Source of the DNA: Caulobacterales bacterium
GTDB taxonomy: Bacteria > Pseudomonadota > Alphaproteobacteria > Caulobacterales > Caulobacteraceae
Length of the DNA: 42,932 nt
Direction of reading: 5' to 3'
NCBI GenBank assembly: GCA_016234625.1
Contig: JACRBD010000028.1
Coordinates: 1 to 42,932, forward strand
Shown one piece after another: positions 33,584-40,772 of this stretch (the first letter of the stretch is position 1; the number at the start of each line of letters is the position of its first letter). The notes beneath the pieces were generated by a model that was not told the origin of the DNA, did no database searches, and worked only from the letters and a program-made list of their open reading frames with translations. The translations under genes and the position numbers were made by a program.

Positions 33584-34951
33584 CTAGCGGATCGCCACCA
33601 GTTCGCCCTTGTCGGTCACGACATAGATCATGCCATTGGCCGCCACTGGCGAGGTCAGGACCGGCGAGCCGATCTTGATGGTCTTGAGCACTTCGCCGGT
33701 CTTGGGGTTGAGGGCGATGGCCCGGCCATCGCTGGAGACCACCACCAGCCGGTCGGAGGCCAGCACCGGGCCGCCGAACAGGGCGCGTTCCTTGGACTTC
33801 TTGATCCCGGCGTTGAGGTCCTTGATCCAGTAGACCTGACCGTTCTCGCGGGCGGCGCAGATCACCTCGCCGGCCTGGGAGATCAGAAAGACCACATCGC
33901 CGGCCGGCCAGGGGGTGTCGATCGAGGCCACCGGCAGGGACCAGCGCGCCTGACCCGTGCGCAGGTCAGTGGCGGCGAAGATGCCGCCGTGGCTGGCGGC
34001 GTAGACGTCGCCCTGGTGGATCACGGGACGGCCGGCGATGTCGCGAATCTCCGACAGGGCGGTCGTCCGGCTGGCCCGGGACAGGGTGCTGTTCCACAGG
34101 TCGTTGCCATTGGCGGTGCTCAGGGCGACCACCTCGCCCGAGGCGAAGGCGGCGACCACGGTGTTGCCGGACACGACCGGGCTGGGCGAGGCCAGCATTC
34201 GCGCCGGTTCAACCAGGGCCTGGAAGGTCCAGCCCGGGGCGCCGGTGGCGGTGTCGTAGGTCAGGAGCTCGTTGTCGGTGCTGACCACGAACATCCGGCC
34301 GTGGTTGACGATCGGCGCGCCGTGGATCGGCGAGGCGGTGTCGCGCTTCCAGCCAACCGCACCGGTCGCGGCATCGATCTGGGCGACCATGCGGAAGCCG
34401 GACGCGATGTAGAGCTTGCCGTCGGCAAAGGCGATGCCGCCGCCGAAGCCGGCCTTGTCGCGCTTGGTGCGCGGATGGATCGACTTCTTCCAGATGACCG
34501 CGCCGGTCTGGGCGTCGAGCGCGGCGATGTCGGTCTCGGCGTCCATCACATAGACGCGGCCCCCGGCGATGATCGGGTCCGTGGTGATGTGGAAGGCCCG
34601 CTCGGACCCTTTGCCGAATCCCTTGCGCCAGGCGATCTCGAAGGCCGGCGCGGCCTCGACGTTCTCGACGTTGAACTCGCCCAGGCCGCCGGGCTGGGGC
34701 CAGTCGGCCTGCGGCAGGGCGGGCGGCAGGAAGAACTCGATGCCCTTGAGGGCCTCGGCCGCCTCGACACGCTGGTCGAAGGCGATGATCGAGATGCGGC
34801 GACCGTCGCCGGCCACTTCCTGCGGCTTGTCCTTCTTGCCGAAGGGATTGATCTTGCCGGCCATGTCGCCGACGGCGCCCACGGTGGAGCAGCCGCCAAG
34901 CGCCATCGCGCCGGCGATCAGGACGGCGACGCCGACATTACGCGTGATCAT
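33584..34951 (-). CDS. bamB: Outer-membrane assembly lipoprotein BamB (PQQ-repeat beta-propeller)
   Basis: BAM-complex accessory lipoprotein. The ATG at 34951 overlaps the stop of the upstream TPR gene (ATGA) and gives 455 residues with a lipobox LGGC, the lipidated cysteine being Cys21. After a linker rich in Gly/Lys/Pro, PQQ-like propeller blades repeat at intervals of roughly 40 residues (DAQTGAVIWKKS, DAATGAVGWKRD, DTATGAPGWTFQ, STANGNDLWNST, DLRTGQARWSLP, NPKTGEVLKTIK). It is co-transcribed with the TPR anchor protein and adjacent to der, an order shared with many proteobacteria (yfgM-bamB-der). Confidence 0.93.
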   Translation of the reverse strand: MITRNVGVAVLIAGAMALGGCSTVGAVGDMAGKINPFGKKDKPQEVAGDGRRISIIAFDQRVEAAEALKGIEFFLPPALPQADWPQPGGLGEFNVENVEAAPAFEIAWRKGFGKGSERAFHITTDPIIAGGRVYVMDAETDIAALDAQTGAVIWKKSIHPRTKRDKAGFGGGIAFADGKLYIASGFRMVAQIDAATGAVGWKRDTASPIHGAPIVNHGRMFVVSTDNELLTYDTATGAPGWTFQALVEPARMLASPSPVVSGNTVVAAFASGEVVALSTANGNDLWNSTLSRASRTTALSEIRDIAGRPVIHQGDVYAASHGGIFAATDLRTGQARWSLPVASIDTPWPAGDVVFLISQAGEVICAARENGQVYWIKDLNAGIKKSKERALFGGPVLASDRLVVVSSDGRAIALNPKTGEVLKTIKIGSPVLTSPVAANGMIYVVTDKGELVAIR

Positions 34952-35709
34952 TGAGGAGTTCCCTGGACTTGCGGGCCACCGGGTCCCATCAGGCCCTCCG
35001 GCATCTGCGGGGCGGGCGGGGGCAGCAGGGCGGCGGCCTTGGCCGCTGCCGGAATGGCGCCGGCGGAGCCGGACTCGATCAGGGTGATCGCGGCCTGGGC
35101 GCGACGGCGCATGCCGTCGCTGGAGCCCAGGACCTGGGACAGATAGGTGAAGTCGGCCTTGGCCTCGGCGGACTTGCCGGCCATGATCTTGGCGAAGGCC
35201 AGCGCTTCGCGCGCCTGCAGCCGGTAGGGACGCTTGTCTTCCATCAGGGGGGTCAGCCTGCCCTCGATATCCTTGTAGGAAGCCGTATCCAGAAGCGCCA
35301 AGGCGGATTTGAGGCGGGCCAGATCGCCGAGCACCGGATCGCTCGAGGCCTTCGCCGCCGCGTCCCACAGCTTGACCGCTTCGTCGGTCTTGCCGGCGTC
35401 CATCCGCATGCCGCCCTGGGCCATCAGGGCCAGGCCCTTGTAGCCGCGCGCGCCGGACTTGGCGACTTCGTCCAGCTTGGCGTAGGCGCCGGCCTGATCG
35501 CCCTGGGCGCCGGCCTCCAGCGCCGCCATGAAGGTTTCGGACGCGCGGTCGGCCTTGCCCCGGGTGTAGGTATCCCAGCCCCAGAAGGCGAGCGTGCCGA
35601 TCAGGACCGCTGCGGCGATGCCGAGAACCCACGGCAGGGCCTTGAGCGCCAGGGTCCGATACCGCTCCGAGCGGATCTGCTCCTCGACTTCTTCAAAAAC
35701 ATCGACCAC
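34948..35709 (-). CDS. Membrane-anchored TPR protein (YfgM-like)
   Basis: Tetratricopeptide-type protein of 253 residues starting with GTG. An N-terminal cytosolic stretch (MVDVFEEVEEQIRSERYRTL) precedes one membrane anchor (ALPWVLGIAAAVLIGTLAFWGW), and the rest is periplasmic: helical repeats such as SGARGYKGLALMAQGGMRMD and SDPVLGDLARLKSALALLD, ending in a Pro-rich tail (LLPPPAPQMPEG). It matches the YfgM layout, an ancillary SecYEG-periplasmic chaperone contact in E. coli, and is positioned before bamB and der as yfgM is. YfgM function is inference by synteny. Confidence 0.85.
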   Translation of the reverse strand: MVDVFEEVEEQIRSERYRTLALKALPWVLGIAAAVLIGTLAFWGWDTYTRGKADRASETFMAALEAGAQGDQAGAYAKLDEVAKSGARGYKGLALMAQGGMRMDAGKTDEAVKLWDAAAKASSDPVLGDLARLKSALALLDTASYKDIEGRLTPLMEDKRPYRLQAREALAFAKIMAGKSAEAKADFTYLSQVLGSSDGMRRRAQAAITLIESGSAGAIPAAAKAAALLPPPAPQMPEGLMGPGGPQVQGTPQ

Positions 35710-35799
35710 GAACGGGCGCTCCGGGAAATCGGCTGATTGAGGTTGCGGAACCTATAGGGTGAGCCGCGCCGCTGCAACGCGGCGTGACGCGCCGTGTTC

Positions 35800-36254
35800 G
35801 AAGTCTGAATTGGCGCTGCTTCTTTGCGCCTGTCGAAGGGGCCGCGCGTTCATCGACCTCCTTGGCTGCGGCGGCGAACGAGCGCGAAATTCCCCAAATC
35901 CCGGCCCCGGTCAGCACCACGCCAAAAAGGCGGGCGTCGGGAACCAGGGATAGCCACTGTCGTATAGGAAAATGGCGGCAGCGATCAGCATCAGGCCGAC
36001 TACAGCCAATCCGTCCGAGGTTCGTCGGCGGTGCTTCCAATATACGGCTGCCGCCAGGCGCCCGTCGCCGCCAAGGTGAAGCAACCGACCTTCGAGCATG
36101 CGATGCTCTGCTTGTCGCTCTTGGCTGTGATCAACAACGGCATGAGGACAGCCGCGGCCATGAGGAACAATGTCTCGGCGAGGAGCAAAACCAGCCCTTC
36201 TTCGCAAGGTGGGTTCTCGATCGGCGATACGCGCTTTGCCATGAAGAAGAACAT
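35800..36254 (-). pseudogene. Degraded small membrane-protein gene (probable, two frameshifts)
   Basis: On the minus strand, three membrane-like pieces lie in three different frames in the right order. Frame 1, from the ATG at 36254: EEGLVLLLAETLFLMAAAVL, ending after ATGAWRQ. Frame 2, near 36045-35911: TSDGLAVVGLMLIAAAIFLY, ending at FLAWC. Frame 3, near 35945-35830: LFGVVLTGAGIWGISRSF and a Lys/Arg tail. Together they read like one protein of about 150 residues with three membrane segments. Base composition is visibly less GC-rich than around it. Alternatively only the 84-residue frame 36000-36254 is a gene. Confidence 0.4.
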
Positions 36255-36282
36255 CCGCGCTGGAGCCTGCGGTCACGGCACT

Positions 36283-36425
36283 CCATCGAGCGCTTGATGG
36301 AATGGTCCTTTCGGGGGGCCGATTGAAGTCAAGGACAGCCCTGCGGGCTGCCGCGTCGCGGCGGGCGAAGCCCGTCCTTGAGTTCAACCGGCCCCCGAAA
36401 TCATGCTCCGCCAAGCGATCGATGG
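36283..36425. repeat. Long imperfect palindrome, family 2, copy B
   Basis: Arms 36309-36336 and 36374-36400 are near-perfect inverted complements (TTTCGGGGG...TCAAGGAC), and a weaker outer stem extends to CCATCGA.CGCTTG at 36283 and its complement ending at 36425. The enclosed core holds three hairpins: AGCCC-TGC-GGGCT, GCCGC-GTC-GCGGC and GGGC-GAA-GCCC. It shares TTGATGGAATG, the core and CAAGGAC/GTCCTTGAG with copy A. Confidence 0.8.
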
Positions 36426-36486
36426 CGGGCTCTCGCTGAGTGGGCCACCGGCCATTGGCTGATCGCTTCTCTTCCATTCCGCTCAT

Positions 36487-36933
36487 CCTCGATGTCGCAA
36501 GGATGAGCGGAGTTTAAGAGTCACAATACATTGAATTAACTTATGTTTTTTCGGATTGCTCCGGGGACAGACCGCGAATTCACCTCACCCTTCCCGCCAC
36601 CCCTATCCTTCACCCATCCCGCTGCACGGGGAGGGCGCCTCGGCCAGGCGATCCGATGCGGCGGCGGGGTGAGGTTCGAGCGGGGTCAGGTGAGCGGGGG
36701 TTACGCTCACGGTCCGGGGACGATTAGCCGCCACCCGCCCGCCGGGGGTCGATGCGGCTAAGCCTTAAGCGGGCTGCCCACCGCAGCACCCGGATAACGG
36801 ACTTCGCGGAGCGCGACGGTTTCAGCTCTCTCAGAACGACTACCCCTCAGCACCCGCTGAGGCCGAAGTGCTCCGCGCCCTCCCCACCTTCACAAGGCCA
36901 GGCCCGTGAAGCGGCGACGCCGTGGGCGCCGGG
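36487..36933. other. Gene-free stretch with hairpins and a repeat remnant
   Basis: No ORF here resembles a protein. I see a GGGGACAGACC motif at 36564, a C-rich repeat fragment (CACCTCACCCTTCCCG, near 36580), a perfect hairpin GTGAGCG-GGGGTTA-CGCTCAC (36690-36710), and CCTCAG-CACCCG-CTGAGG (36847-36864). The hairpins could end the panB transcript. The start of the stretch (to about 36550) is AT-richer than the surroundings. Confidence 0.5.
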
Positions 36934-37761
36934 TCAGGACTTCTTCGAGAAGTAGGTCTCCGCTTCGCCGGGGAAGCGGCGGGCGCGGACGTCATCGGCG
37001 TAGGCGCCCGCCGCGCGGGCGATTTCGCCCTTCAGATCGGCGTAGCGGCGGACGAACTTCGGGGTCCAGTCGAACAGGCCCAGCATGTCGTCGGTGACCA
37101 GGATCTGGCCATCGCAGCCGGCGCTGGCGCCGATGCCGATGGTCGGCGGGGCGATGGCGGCGGTGATCTCGCGGGCCAGCGGCTCGGCCACCCCCTCGAC
37201 CACCACGGCGAAGGCCCCGGCGTCGGCGGTGGCCCGAGCCTCGGCGAGGATCCGGGTGCGCTCGTCGTCGGTGCGGCCCTTGGCCTTGAAGCCGCCATCG
37301 ACCAGCACCGCCTGGGGCCGCAGGCCCACATGGCCCATCACCGGGATGCCCCGTTTGACCATGTAGTCGATGGTCTCGGGCACCGTCGGGCCGCTCTCCA
37401 CCTTCACCGCCTGGCAGCCGGTTTCCTTCATGATCCGGACAGCGTTTGAATAGGCCTCTTCCTTGCCGCCTTCGTAGGAGCCGAACGGCATGTCGACCAC
37501 CACCATGGCCCGGCGCGAGGTGCGCATGACCGCCTGGCCGTGCAGGATCATCATCTCCAGGGTGACGCCGACGGTGTTGGGCAGGCCGTGCACCACCATG
37601 CCGACCGAGTCGCCCACCAGGAGCAGGTCGCAGACCTCGTCGAGGACGGCGGCCACCGGGGCGGTGTAGGCGGTCAGGCAGACGATCGGCTCGCCGCCCT
37701 TGCGGCCGGCGATGTCCGGCGCGGCGAGGCGGCGGATGGTCTCTTCACGATGGGCGGACAG
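36934..37761 (-). CDS. panB: 3-methyl-2-oxobutanoate hydroxymethyltransferase PanB (apparent CTG start)
   Basis: First enzyme of pantothenate synthesis: adds a hydroxymethyl group from methylene-THF to alpha-ketoisovalerate. TIM-barrel motifs: [34 protein letters not shown] (metal), [10 protein letters not shown], and GHVGLRPQ. The frame is open from a TAG at 37779 and matches PanB from about [22 protein letters not shown] onward, but contains no ATG, GTG or TTG before the GTG at 37656. That GTG would delete the first barrel strand. A CTG at 37761 sits 5 nt after CAGGAGG and gives 275 residues, the family length, so I call it the start. The C-terminus ends FSKKS. Confidence 0.88.
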   Translation of the reverse strand: MSAHREETIRRLAAPDIAGRKGGEPIVCLTAYTAPVAAVLDEVCDLLLVGDSVGMVVHGLPNTVGVTLEMMILHGQAVMRTSRRAMVVVDMPFGSYEGGKEEAYSNAVRIMKETGCQAVKVESGPTVPETIDYMVKRGIPVMGHVGLRPQAVLVDGGFKAKGRTDDERTRILAEARATADAGAFAVVVEGVAEPLAREITAAIAPPTIGIGASAGCDGQILVTDDMLGLFDWTPKFVRRYADLKGEIARAAGAYADDVRARRFPGEAETYFSKKS

Positions 37762-37773
37762 GACGTCCTCCTG
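37762..37773 (-). promoter_or_regulatory. Strong ribosome-binding site before the panB CTG
   Basis: The minus strand reads CAGGAGGACGTC directly before CTG at 37761: AGGAGG with 5-nt spacing, a near-perfect anti-SD match. It lies just after the TAG (37779-37777) of the upstream anti-sigma-like gene, so translation coupling is possible. This decides the start codon. Confidence 0.75.
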
Positions 37774-37776
37774 CGG

Positions 37777-38160
37777 CTACTGGAATTCTTCCACCGCCCG
37801 CGTGACGGCGAAGGCCAGCGCCATAACACCCAGAGCCGCCGCCAGCCACATCGCCTCGCCGCCAAACGGCAGGGCCGAGAGGTTTTCACCGGTCCGCATC
37901 ACGCTGGTGACGCTTTGGGTGAAGGCGCTGGCGTTGCGTTGGGTCGCCTCGCCGGCGTCGAACAACAGGCGCGAGCCCAGCACCTGGCTGACTCCCGCCA
38001 GACCCGCGACCAGGCCGGCCGCGCCGATGGCCACCTGACGCAGGGTCCAGCCGCGGTCGAGACGCATCTCCACCAGCCGGGCGAAGGCTTCCGCGTCCGG
38101 CATCGTCGGCGGCTCGTTGAACATCCGGTCGAGCTTCATCTCGAAATCGAGCTCAGCCAT
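37777..38160 (-). CDS. Putative anti-sigma membrane protein of ECF module 1
   Basis: Protein of 127 residues from the ATG at 38160 (MAELDFEMKLDRMFNEPP), overlapping the sigma-factor stop by 8 nt. A short soluble N-terminus (about residues 1-45, with AFARLVEMRLDRG) is followed by membrane segments VAIGAAGLVAGLAGVSQVLG and AMWLAAALGVMALAFAV. The layout and position fit an anti-sigma factor without the classic zinc motif. It resembles the 99-residue protein at 39279-39578 (N-terminal 'PDxxxFAxxVxxR' pattern), so the two are probably paralogues. Function is inferred from context. Confidence 0.7.
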   Translation of the reverse strand: MAELDFEMKLDRMFNEPPTMPDAEAFARLVEMRLDRGWTLRQVAIGAAGLVAGLAGVSQVLGSRLLFDAGEATQRNASAFTQSVTSVMRTGENLSALPFGGEAMWLAAALGVMALAFAVTRAVEEFQ

Positions 38161-38731
38161 GACCCTCCCTCCCCGCGGACTCAAGCGTTGCGCCTTCAGG
38201 CGGCGCAAGTCGGAGTCTGAGCTTATCCAGACCACGTTTGACATGGGATTTTACCGTTCCCAGAGGCGTATTTAAGGCCTCCGCTGCTTCGGCGTGCGAG
38301 ACGCCCGCTCCATAACAGAGCGACACGCACATCCGTTCCGCGGGCGAGAGCGTCTTGAGGGCCTCGTCCAGATCGATGCGGGCGGCGGCTGAAATCTCGC
38401 CGCCATGGCTCTCGTCGGCCGTCTCCGCGTCCAGGTCGTAGCGCGACTCCTTGCGCCAGCGGCGCACATAGAGCCTCGCGGCGATCTTGCGGACCCAGGC
38501 CGAGAAGGTGCCCTCGCCGCGGAATTCCGCGATGCGCTCGAAGGCGGCGAGGAAGGCGTCCTGGGCGATGTCGTCGGCCGTGGACGGCTCGGCGCCCATG
38601 CGCCGCAGCAGTCCCCGGACCGCCGAGCCATGTCGGCGAACGAGTTCGCCAAAGGCCGGCCGGTCGCCCGCCGCCGCGAGGGCGGCGAGCTCGACATCGT
38701 GCAGACTGGCGGGTGACTTTACCCCGGCCAT
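38153..38731 (-). CDS. ECF-type RNA polymerase sigma factor 1
   Basis: Sigma-70-family ECF factor of 192 residues, GGAGGGG about 8 nt before the ATG. Region 2 covers about residues 25-95 (FGELVRRHGSAVRGLLRRM, DDIAQDAFLAAFERIAEFRG, FSAWVRKIAARLYVRRWRK) and region 4 about 120-175 (LDEALKTLSPAERMCVSLCY, SHAEAAEALNTPLGTVKSHVKRGLDKLR, the HTH). It overlaps the putative anti-sigma gene. Probable targets include its own operon, from the candidate promoter at 39219-39247. Confidence 0.93.
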   Translation of the reverse strand: MAGVKSPASLHDVELAALAAAGDRPAFGELVRRHGSAVRGLLRRMGAEPSTADDIAQDAFLAAFERIAEFRGEGTFSAWVRKIAARLYVRRWRKESRYDLDAETADESHGGEISAAARIDLDEALKTLSPAERMCVSLCYGAGVSHAEAAEALNTPLGTVKSHVKRGLDKLRLRLAPPEGATLESAGREGHG

Positions 38732-38761
38732 GGCGGCGCCCCTCCGTTCAATCCGAACCGA

Positions 38762-39163
38762 TCAAGGCTGCTTGAACTTGTTCGGGTTGACGAAGCTGAG
38801 GGCGATGTAGGCCAGGCCGATGATGGCCGGGATCGAGCCAATGCCCACCAGTGGCTGGAAGGCGTCCGAATCCTCGAAGCCGACCATGTACCCGAAGGCG
38901 GCGATGCCCAAGCCGACCGCCAGCCAGATGACGCCGGCGCGCAGGTCGCTCTGGGACGTGGGAGCGACCTTCACATTCTTGGTCATCGCATCGATGATTT
39001 CGGCCGGGAGCGGCTGGCCCTTGTCGATAGCCGTGCGCAGCGTGGCCTGCATCTCGCGCCGTTCGCGGCTCTTGAGCCAAGAGGGCACGATCACGATGGC
39101 GCCGATCATGATGAAGAAGGTGATCGGAATCAGAATGGTGAAATCGAAAAACGGATGGTCCAT
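38762..39163 (-). CDS. DUF6249-like membrane protein, ECF module 1
   Basis: Protein of 133 residues with three hydrophobic segments: ILIPITFFIMIGAIVIVPSW (N-terminal), GVIWLAVGLGIAAFGYMVG and IGSIPAIIGLAYIALSF. Between the first two is the cytosolic stretch SRERREMQATLRTAIDKGQPLPAEIIDAM. A related motif (charged run, then helix, then G-x-x-I/L/V-P-x-x-L/I) occurs in two proteins of ECF module 2. The sequence resembles DUF6249 proteins; their function is unknown. It is 30 bp upstream of sigma factor 1, probably first gene of that operon. Confidence 0.75.
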   Translation of the reverse strand: MDHPFFDFTILIPITFFIMIGAIVIVPSWLKSRERREMQATLRTAIDKGQPLPAEIIDAMTKNVKVAPTSQSDLRAGVIWLAVGLGIAAFGYMVGFEDSDAFQPLVGIGSIPAIIGLAYIALSFVNPNKFKQP

Positions 39164-39218
39164 TGGATGTCCTCAATGCCTGTCTGGCGACACCTGATCG
39201 AGCCGCCTTCTGACTGAT

Positions 39219-39247
39219 AAGAGGCCCGGCGGTGCGCCAACGGATGC
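39219..39247 (-). promoter_or_regulatory. Candidate ECF promoter of module 1
   Basis: Minus strand GCATCC (39247-39242), 17-bp spacer, CCTCTT (39224-39219), 55 bp before the DUF6249-like start. The same -35-like hexamer, spacing and distance occur upstream of module 2. Inferred by comparing the two regions by eye. Confidence 0.45.
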
Positions 39248-39278
39248 GGCCGGCCAGATGAAATCTTCGTAACGCGGA

Positions 39279-39578
39279 TCAGAGCCGGAGTCGGAGCCAC
39301 GCCGGGTTCTGGCTGATCAGAACGACCGCCGCCGTCAGGGTCAGCATCCCGACGACCGGCGAGAGCATCAGCGCCATCGGTTCGATCACCGCATTGAGGA
39401 TCGGCGCGCAGGCCCACAGGCCGACCGCCGCCGCGGTGGCCAGCACCGCGCTGGCCGCCAGCTGGGCCTTCAGCTCGCGCCGGGCCACCTGACGCATGAC
39501 CTCGGCGGCGAACACCGGATCCTGTTCGGGTCCCCGGCCCTCCTGGAGGAAGGCTTCGAGCCGTTGTTCGGCCGTCAT
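39279..39578 (-). CDS. Putative anti-sigma membrane protein of ECF module 2
   Basis: Protein of 99 residues whose ATG overlaps the sigma factor 2 stop (ATGA). N-terminus (MTAEQRLEAFLQEGRG, DPVFAAEVMRQVARRELKAQ) is soluble; two membrane segments follow (ASAVLATAAAVGLWACAPIL and MALMLSPVVGMLTLTAAVVL). It parallels the 127-residue protein of module 1 in layout, size class and in the 'DxxFAxxVxxxxxR' stretch. No zinc-binding HxxxCxxC motif. The anti-sigma role is inferred from operon position. Confidence 0.7.
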   Translation of the reverse strand: MTAEQRLEAFLQEGRGPEQDPVFAAEVMRQVARRELKAQLAASAVLATAAAVGLWACAPILNAVIEPMALMLSPVVGMLTLTAAVVLISQNPAWLRLRL

Positions 39579-40087
39579 GGCTTGTCTCCCAACACGCTGA
39601 GCAGCTTATCCCGTCCGCGCGCCACATGCGACTTGATCGTGCCGAGCGGCAGGCCCAGGGCATCGGCGGCCTCGCCATGCGACCAGCCGTCGGCCAGGCA
39701 CAGGGTGACCGCGGCCCGCTGGTCCGGCGCCAGGGTCGCCATGGCCGCTTCCAGGGCCATGCGGTCCTCGGCGGCCAGGCCGGCCCCCTTCCCGTCCCGC
39801 TCCTGCGTCCAGTCATGGTCGCGGCGGGCGGAGCGAGCGGCCGAGCGGTTGAGGGTCAGGGCCCTGCGCCAGGCGATGCCGTAGAGCCAGGGCCGAAACC
39901 CCTCGTCGTCCCGCAGCCGGTTCAGATTCGCCCAGGCGGTCACGAAGGCCTCCTGGGCGACGTCGTCCGCCTCCGCCCCCGCGGCGCGGCGCAGGAACCG
40001 TCGCAGGCCCTGCTGATGCCGCTCCACAAGCCGCCCGAAGGCGGCCTGGGACCCCGCTCTGGCCGCCCGGACAAGCGGCGCTTCCAT
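39575..40087 (-). CDS. ECF-type RNA polymerase sigma factor 2
   Basis: ECF sigma factor of 170 residues from the ATG at 40087 (MEAPLVRAARAGSQAAFGRL); an upstream ATG at 40141 lies inside the preceding gene. Region 2: FGRLVERHQQGLRRFLRR, DDVAQEAFVTAWANLNRLRD, FRPWLYGIAWRRALTLNR. Region 4: LEAAMATLAPDQRAAVTLCL, SHGEAADALGLPLGTIKSHVARGRDKLL. It is visibly related to sigma factor 1 in region 4. The gap to the preceding gene is 2 bp and it overlaps its anti-sigma-like gene. Confidence 0.93.
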   Translation of the reverse strand: MEAPLVRAARAGSQAAFGRLVERHQQGLRRFLRRAAGAEADDVAQEAFVTAWANLNRLRDDEGFRPWLYGIAWRRALTLNRSAARSARRDHDWTQERDGKGAGLAAEDRMALEAAMATLAPDQRAAVTLCLADGWSHGEAADALGLPLGTIKSHVARGRDKLLSVLGDKP

Positions 40088-40089
40088 CG

Positions 40090-40521
40090 TCAGTCCTTCG
40101 GCGTCCGCATCATCAGGGTCGCGACCAACGAGGACAGGCAAAGAGCCCCCATCACGAAGGTCACGATCACGAAAGCCGGCCCCGCTTCGTAGAGATCGGT
40201 CTGGGCCGCATAGCCGAAGCCGAGGGCCAGCGATCCGAACAGGACCACGTTGGGCCAGCCGCCAAAGCCCCGTCGGCCGTAGTAGCGGCGACCGCGGCGG
40301 CCACGCGGCTCATCCCAGTCGTCATCGAGCGACGGCTTGTTGAGGCTCTCCATCAGGCTCGGCGGGATCTCCTTGCCGCTGGCGACATAGGTCTTGATCA
40401 GGTCGAGATTGTCGCGATGGCGACGCAGGTTGATCAGGCTGTGCCAGGCTCCGGCGATGAACCAGAACAGCGGGAACATCAGCCACCAGTAGGAGCGGAA
40501 CAGGTCTTCGAAGGTGTTCAT
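40090..40521 (-). CDS. Membrane protein of ECF module 2, larger paralogue
   Basis: Protein of 143 residues from the ATG at 40521. The first 60 residues match the whole of the 65-residue protein encoded just upstream: MNTFEDLFRSYWWLMFPLFW, then a charged run and IKTYVASGKEIPPSLMESL. After an Arg/Gly/Asp-rich linker (DDDWDEPRGRRGRRYYGRRG) come two further membrane segments (VVLFGSLALGFGYAAQ and FVIVTFVMGALCLSSLVATL). No known domain recognised; it probably senses or transduces for the ECF module. It ends 2 bp before sigma factor 2. Confidence 0.75.
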   Translation of the reverse strand: MNTFEDLFRSYWWLMFPLFWFIAGAWHSLINLRRHRDNLDLIKTYVASGKEIPPSLMESLNKPSLDDDWDEPRGRRGRRYYGRRGFGGWPNVVLFGSLALGFGYAAQTDLYEAGPAFVIVTFVMGALCLSSLVATLMMRTPKD

Positions 40522-40525
40522 GGTC

Positions 40526-40723
40526 TCAGTCTCCGGTCCGGGCGCGTCGGCCGAGCTTGTCCAGCAGGCCGGCGGGCACGTCGCGGCCACTCTTCGCATA
40601 GCCCTTGATGATGTCGAGGGTGTCGCGCCGAGCGCGTTCGCTCAGCCAGGCGTTCCAGCCGCCGATGACGAACCAGGCCAGCGGAAACAGCAGCCACCAG
40701 AACGAGCGGAACAGGTCTTCCAT
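40526..40723 (-). CDS. Small membrane protein of ECF module 2
   Basis: Protein of 65 residues: MEDLFRSFWWLLFPLAWFVI (membrane segment), then ARRDTLDIIKGYAKSGRDVP and AGLLDKLGRR. It is a near-copy of the N-terminus of the downstream 143-residue protein, 4 bp away, which argues that both are real and that one arose by tandem duplication. First gene of module 2 and probably its autoregulated start. Confidence 0.75.
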   Translation of the reverse strand: MEDLFRSFWWLLFPLAWFVIGGWNAWLSERARRDTLDIIKGYAKSGRDVPAGLLDKLGRRARTGD

Positions 40724-40772
40724 CGCATTTCGCCTCCCGGCCCCGGCACGATCATCGCGCCGTTCTGTGAGG

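Noticed and set aside
36670-36760. A possible tRNA around GGTTCGAGC near 36675
   Set aside because: No acceptor, D or anticodon stems could be assembled around this T-loop-like string.
36487-36933. A complete insertion sequence in the gap before panB
   Set aside because: The repeat-like motif at 36564 and hairpins are visible, but no transposase coding region or paired terminal repeats could be found.
40526-40723. The two tandem small membrane genes as a toxin-antitoxin pair
   Set aside because: The second is a longer paralogue of the first and both are joined to an ECF sigma operon; there is no antitoxin-like DNA-binding domain.
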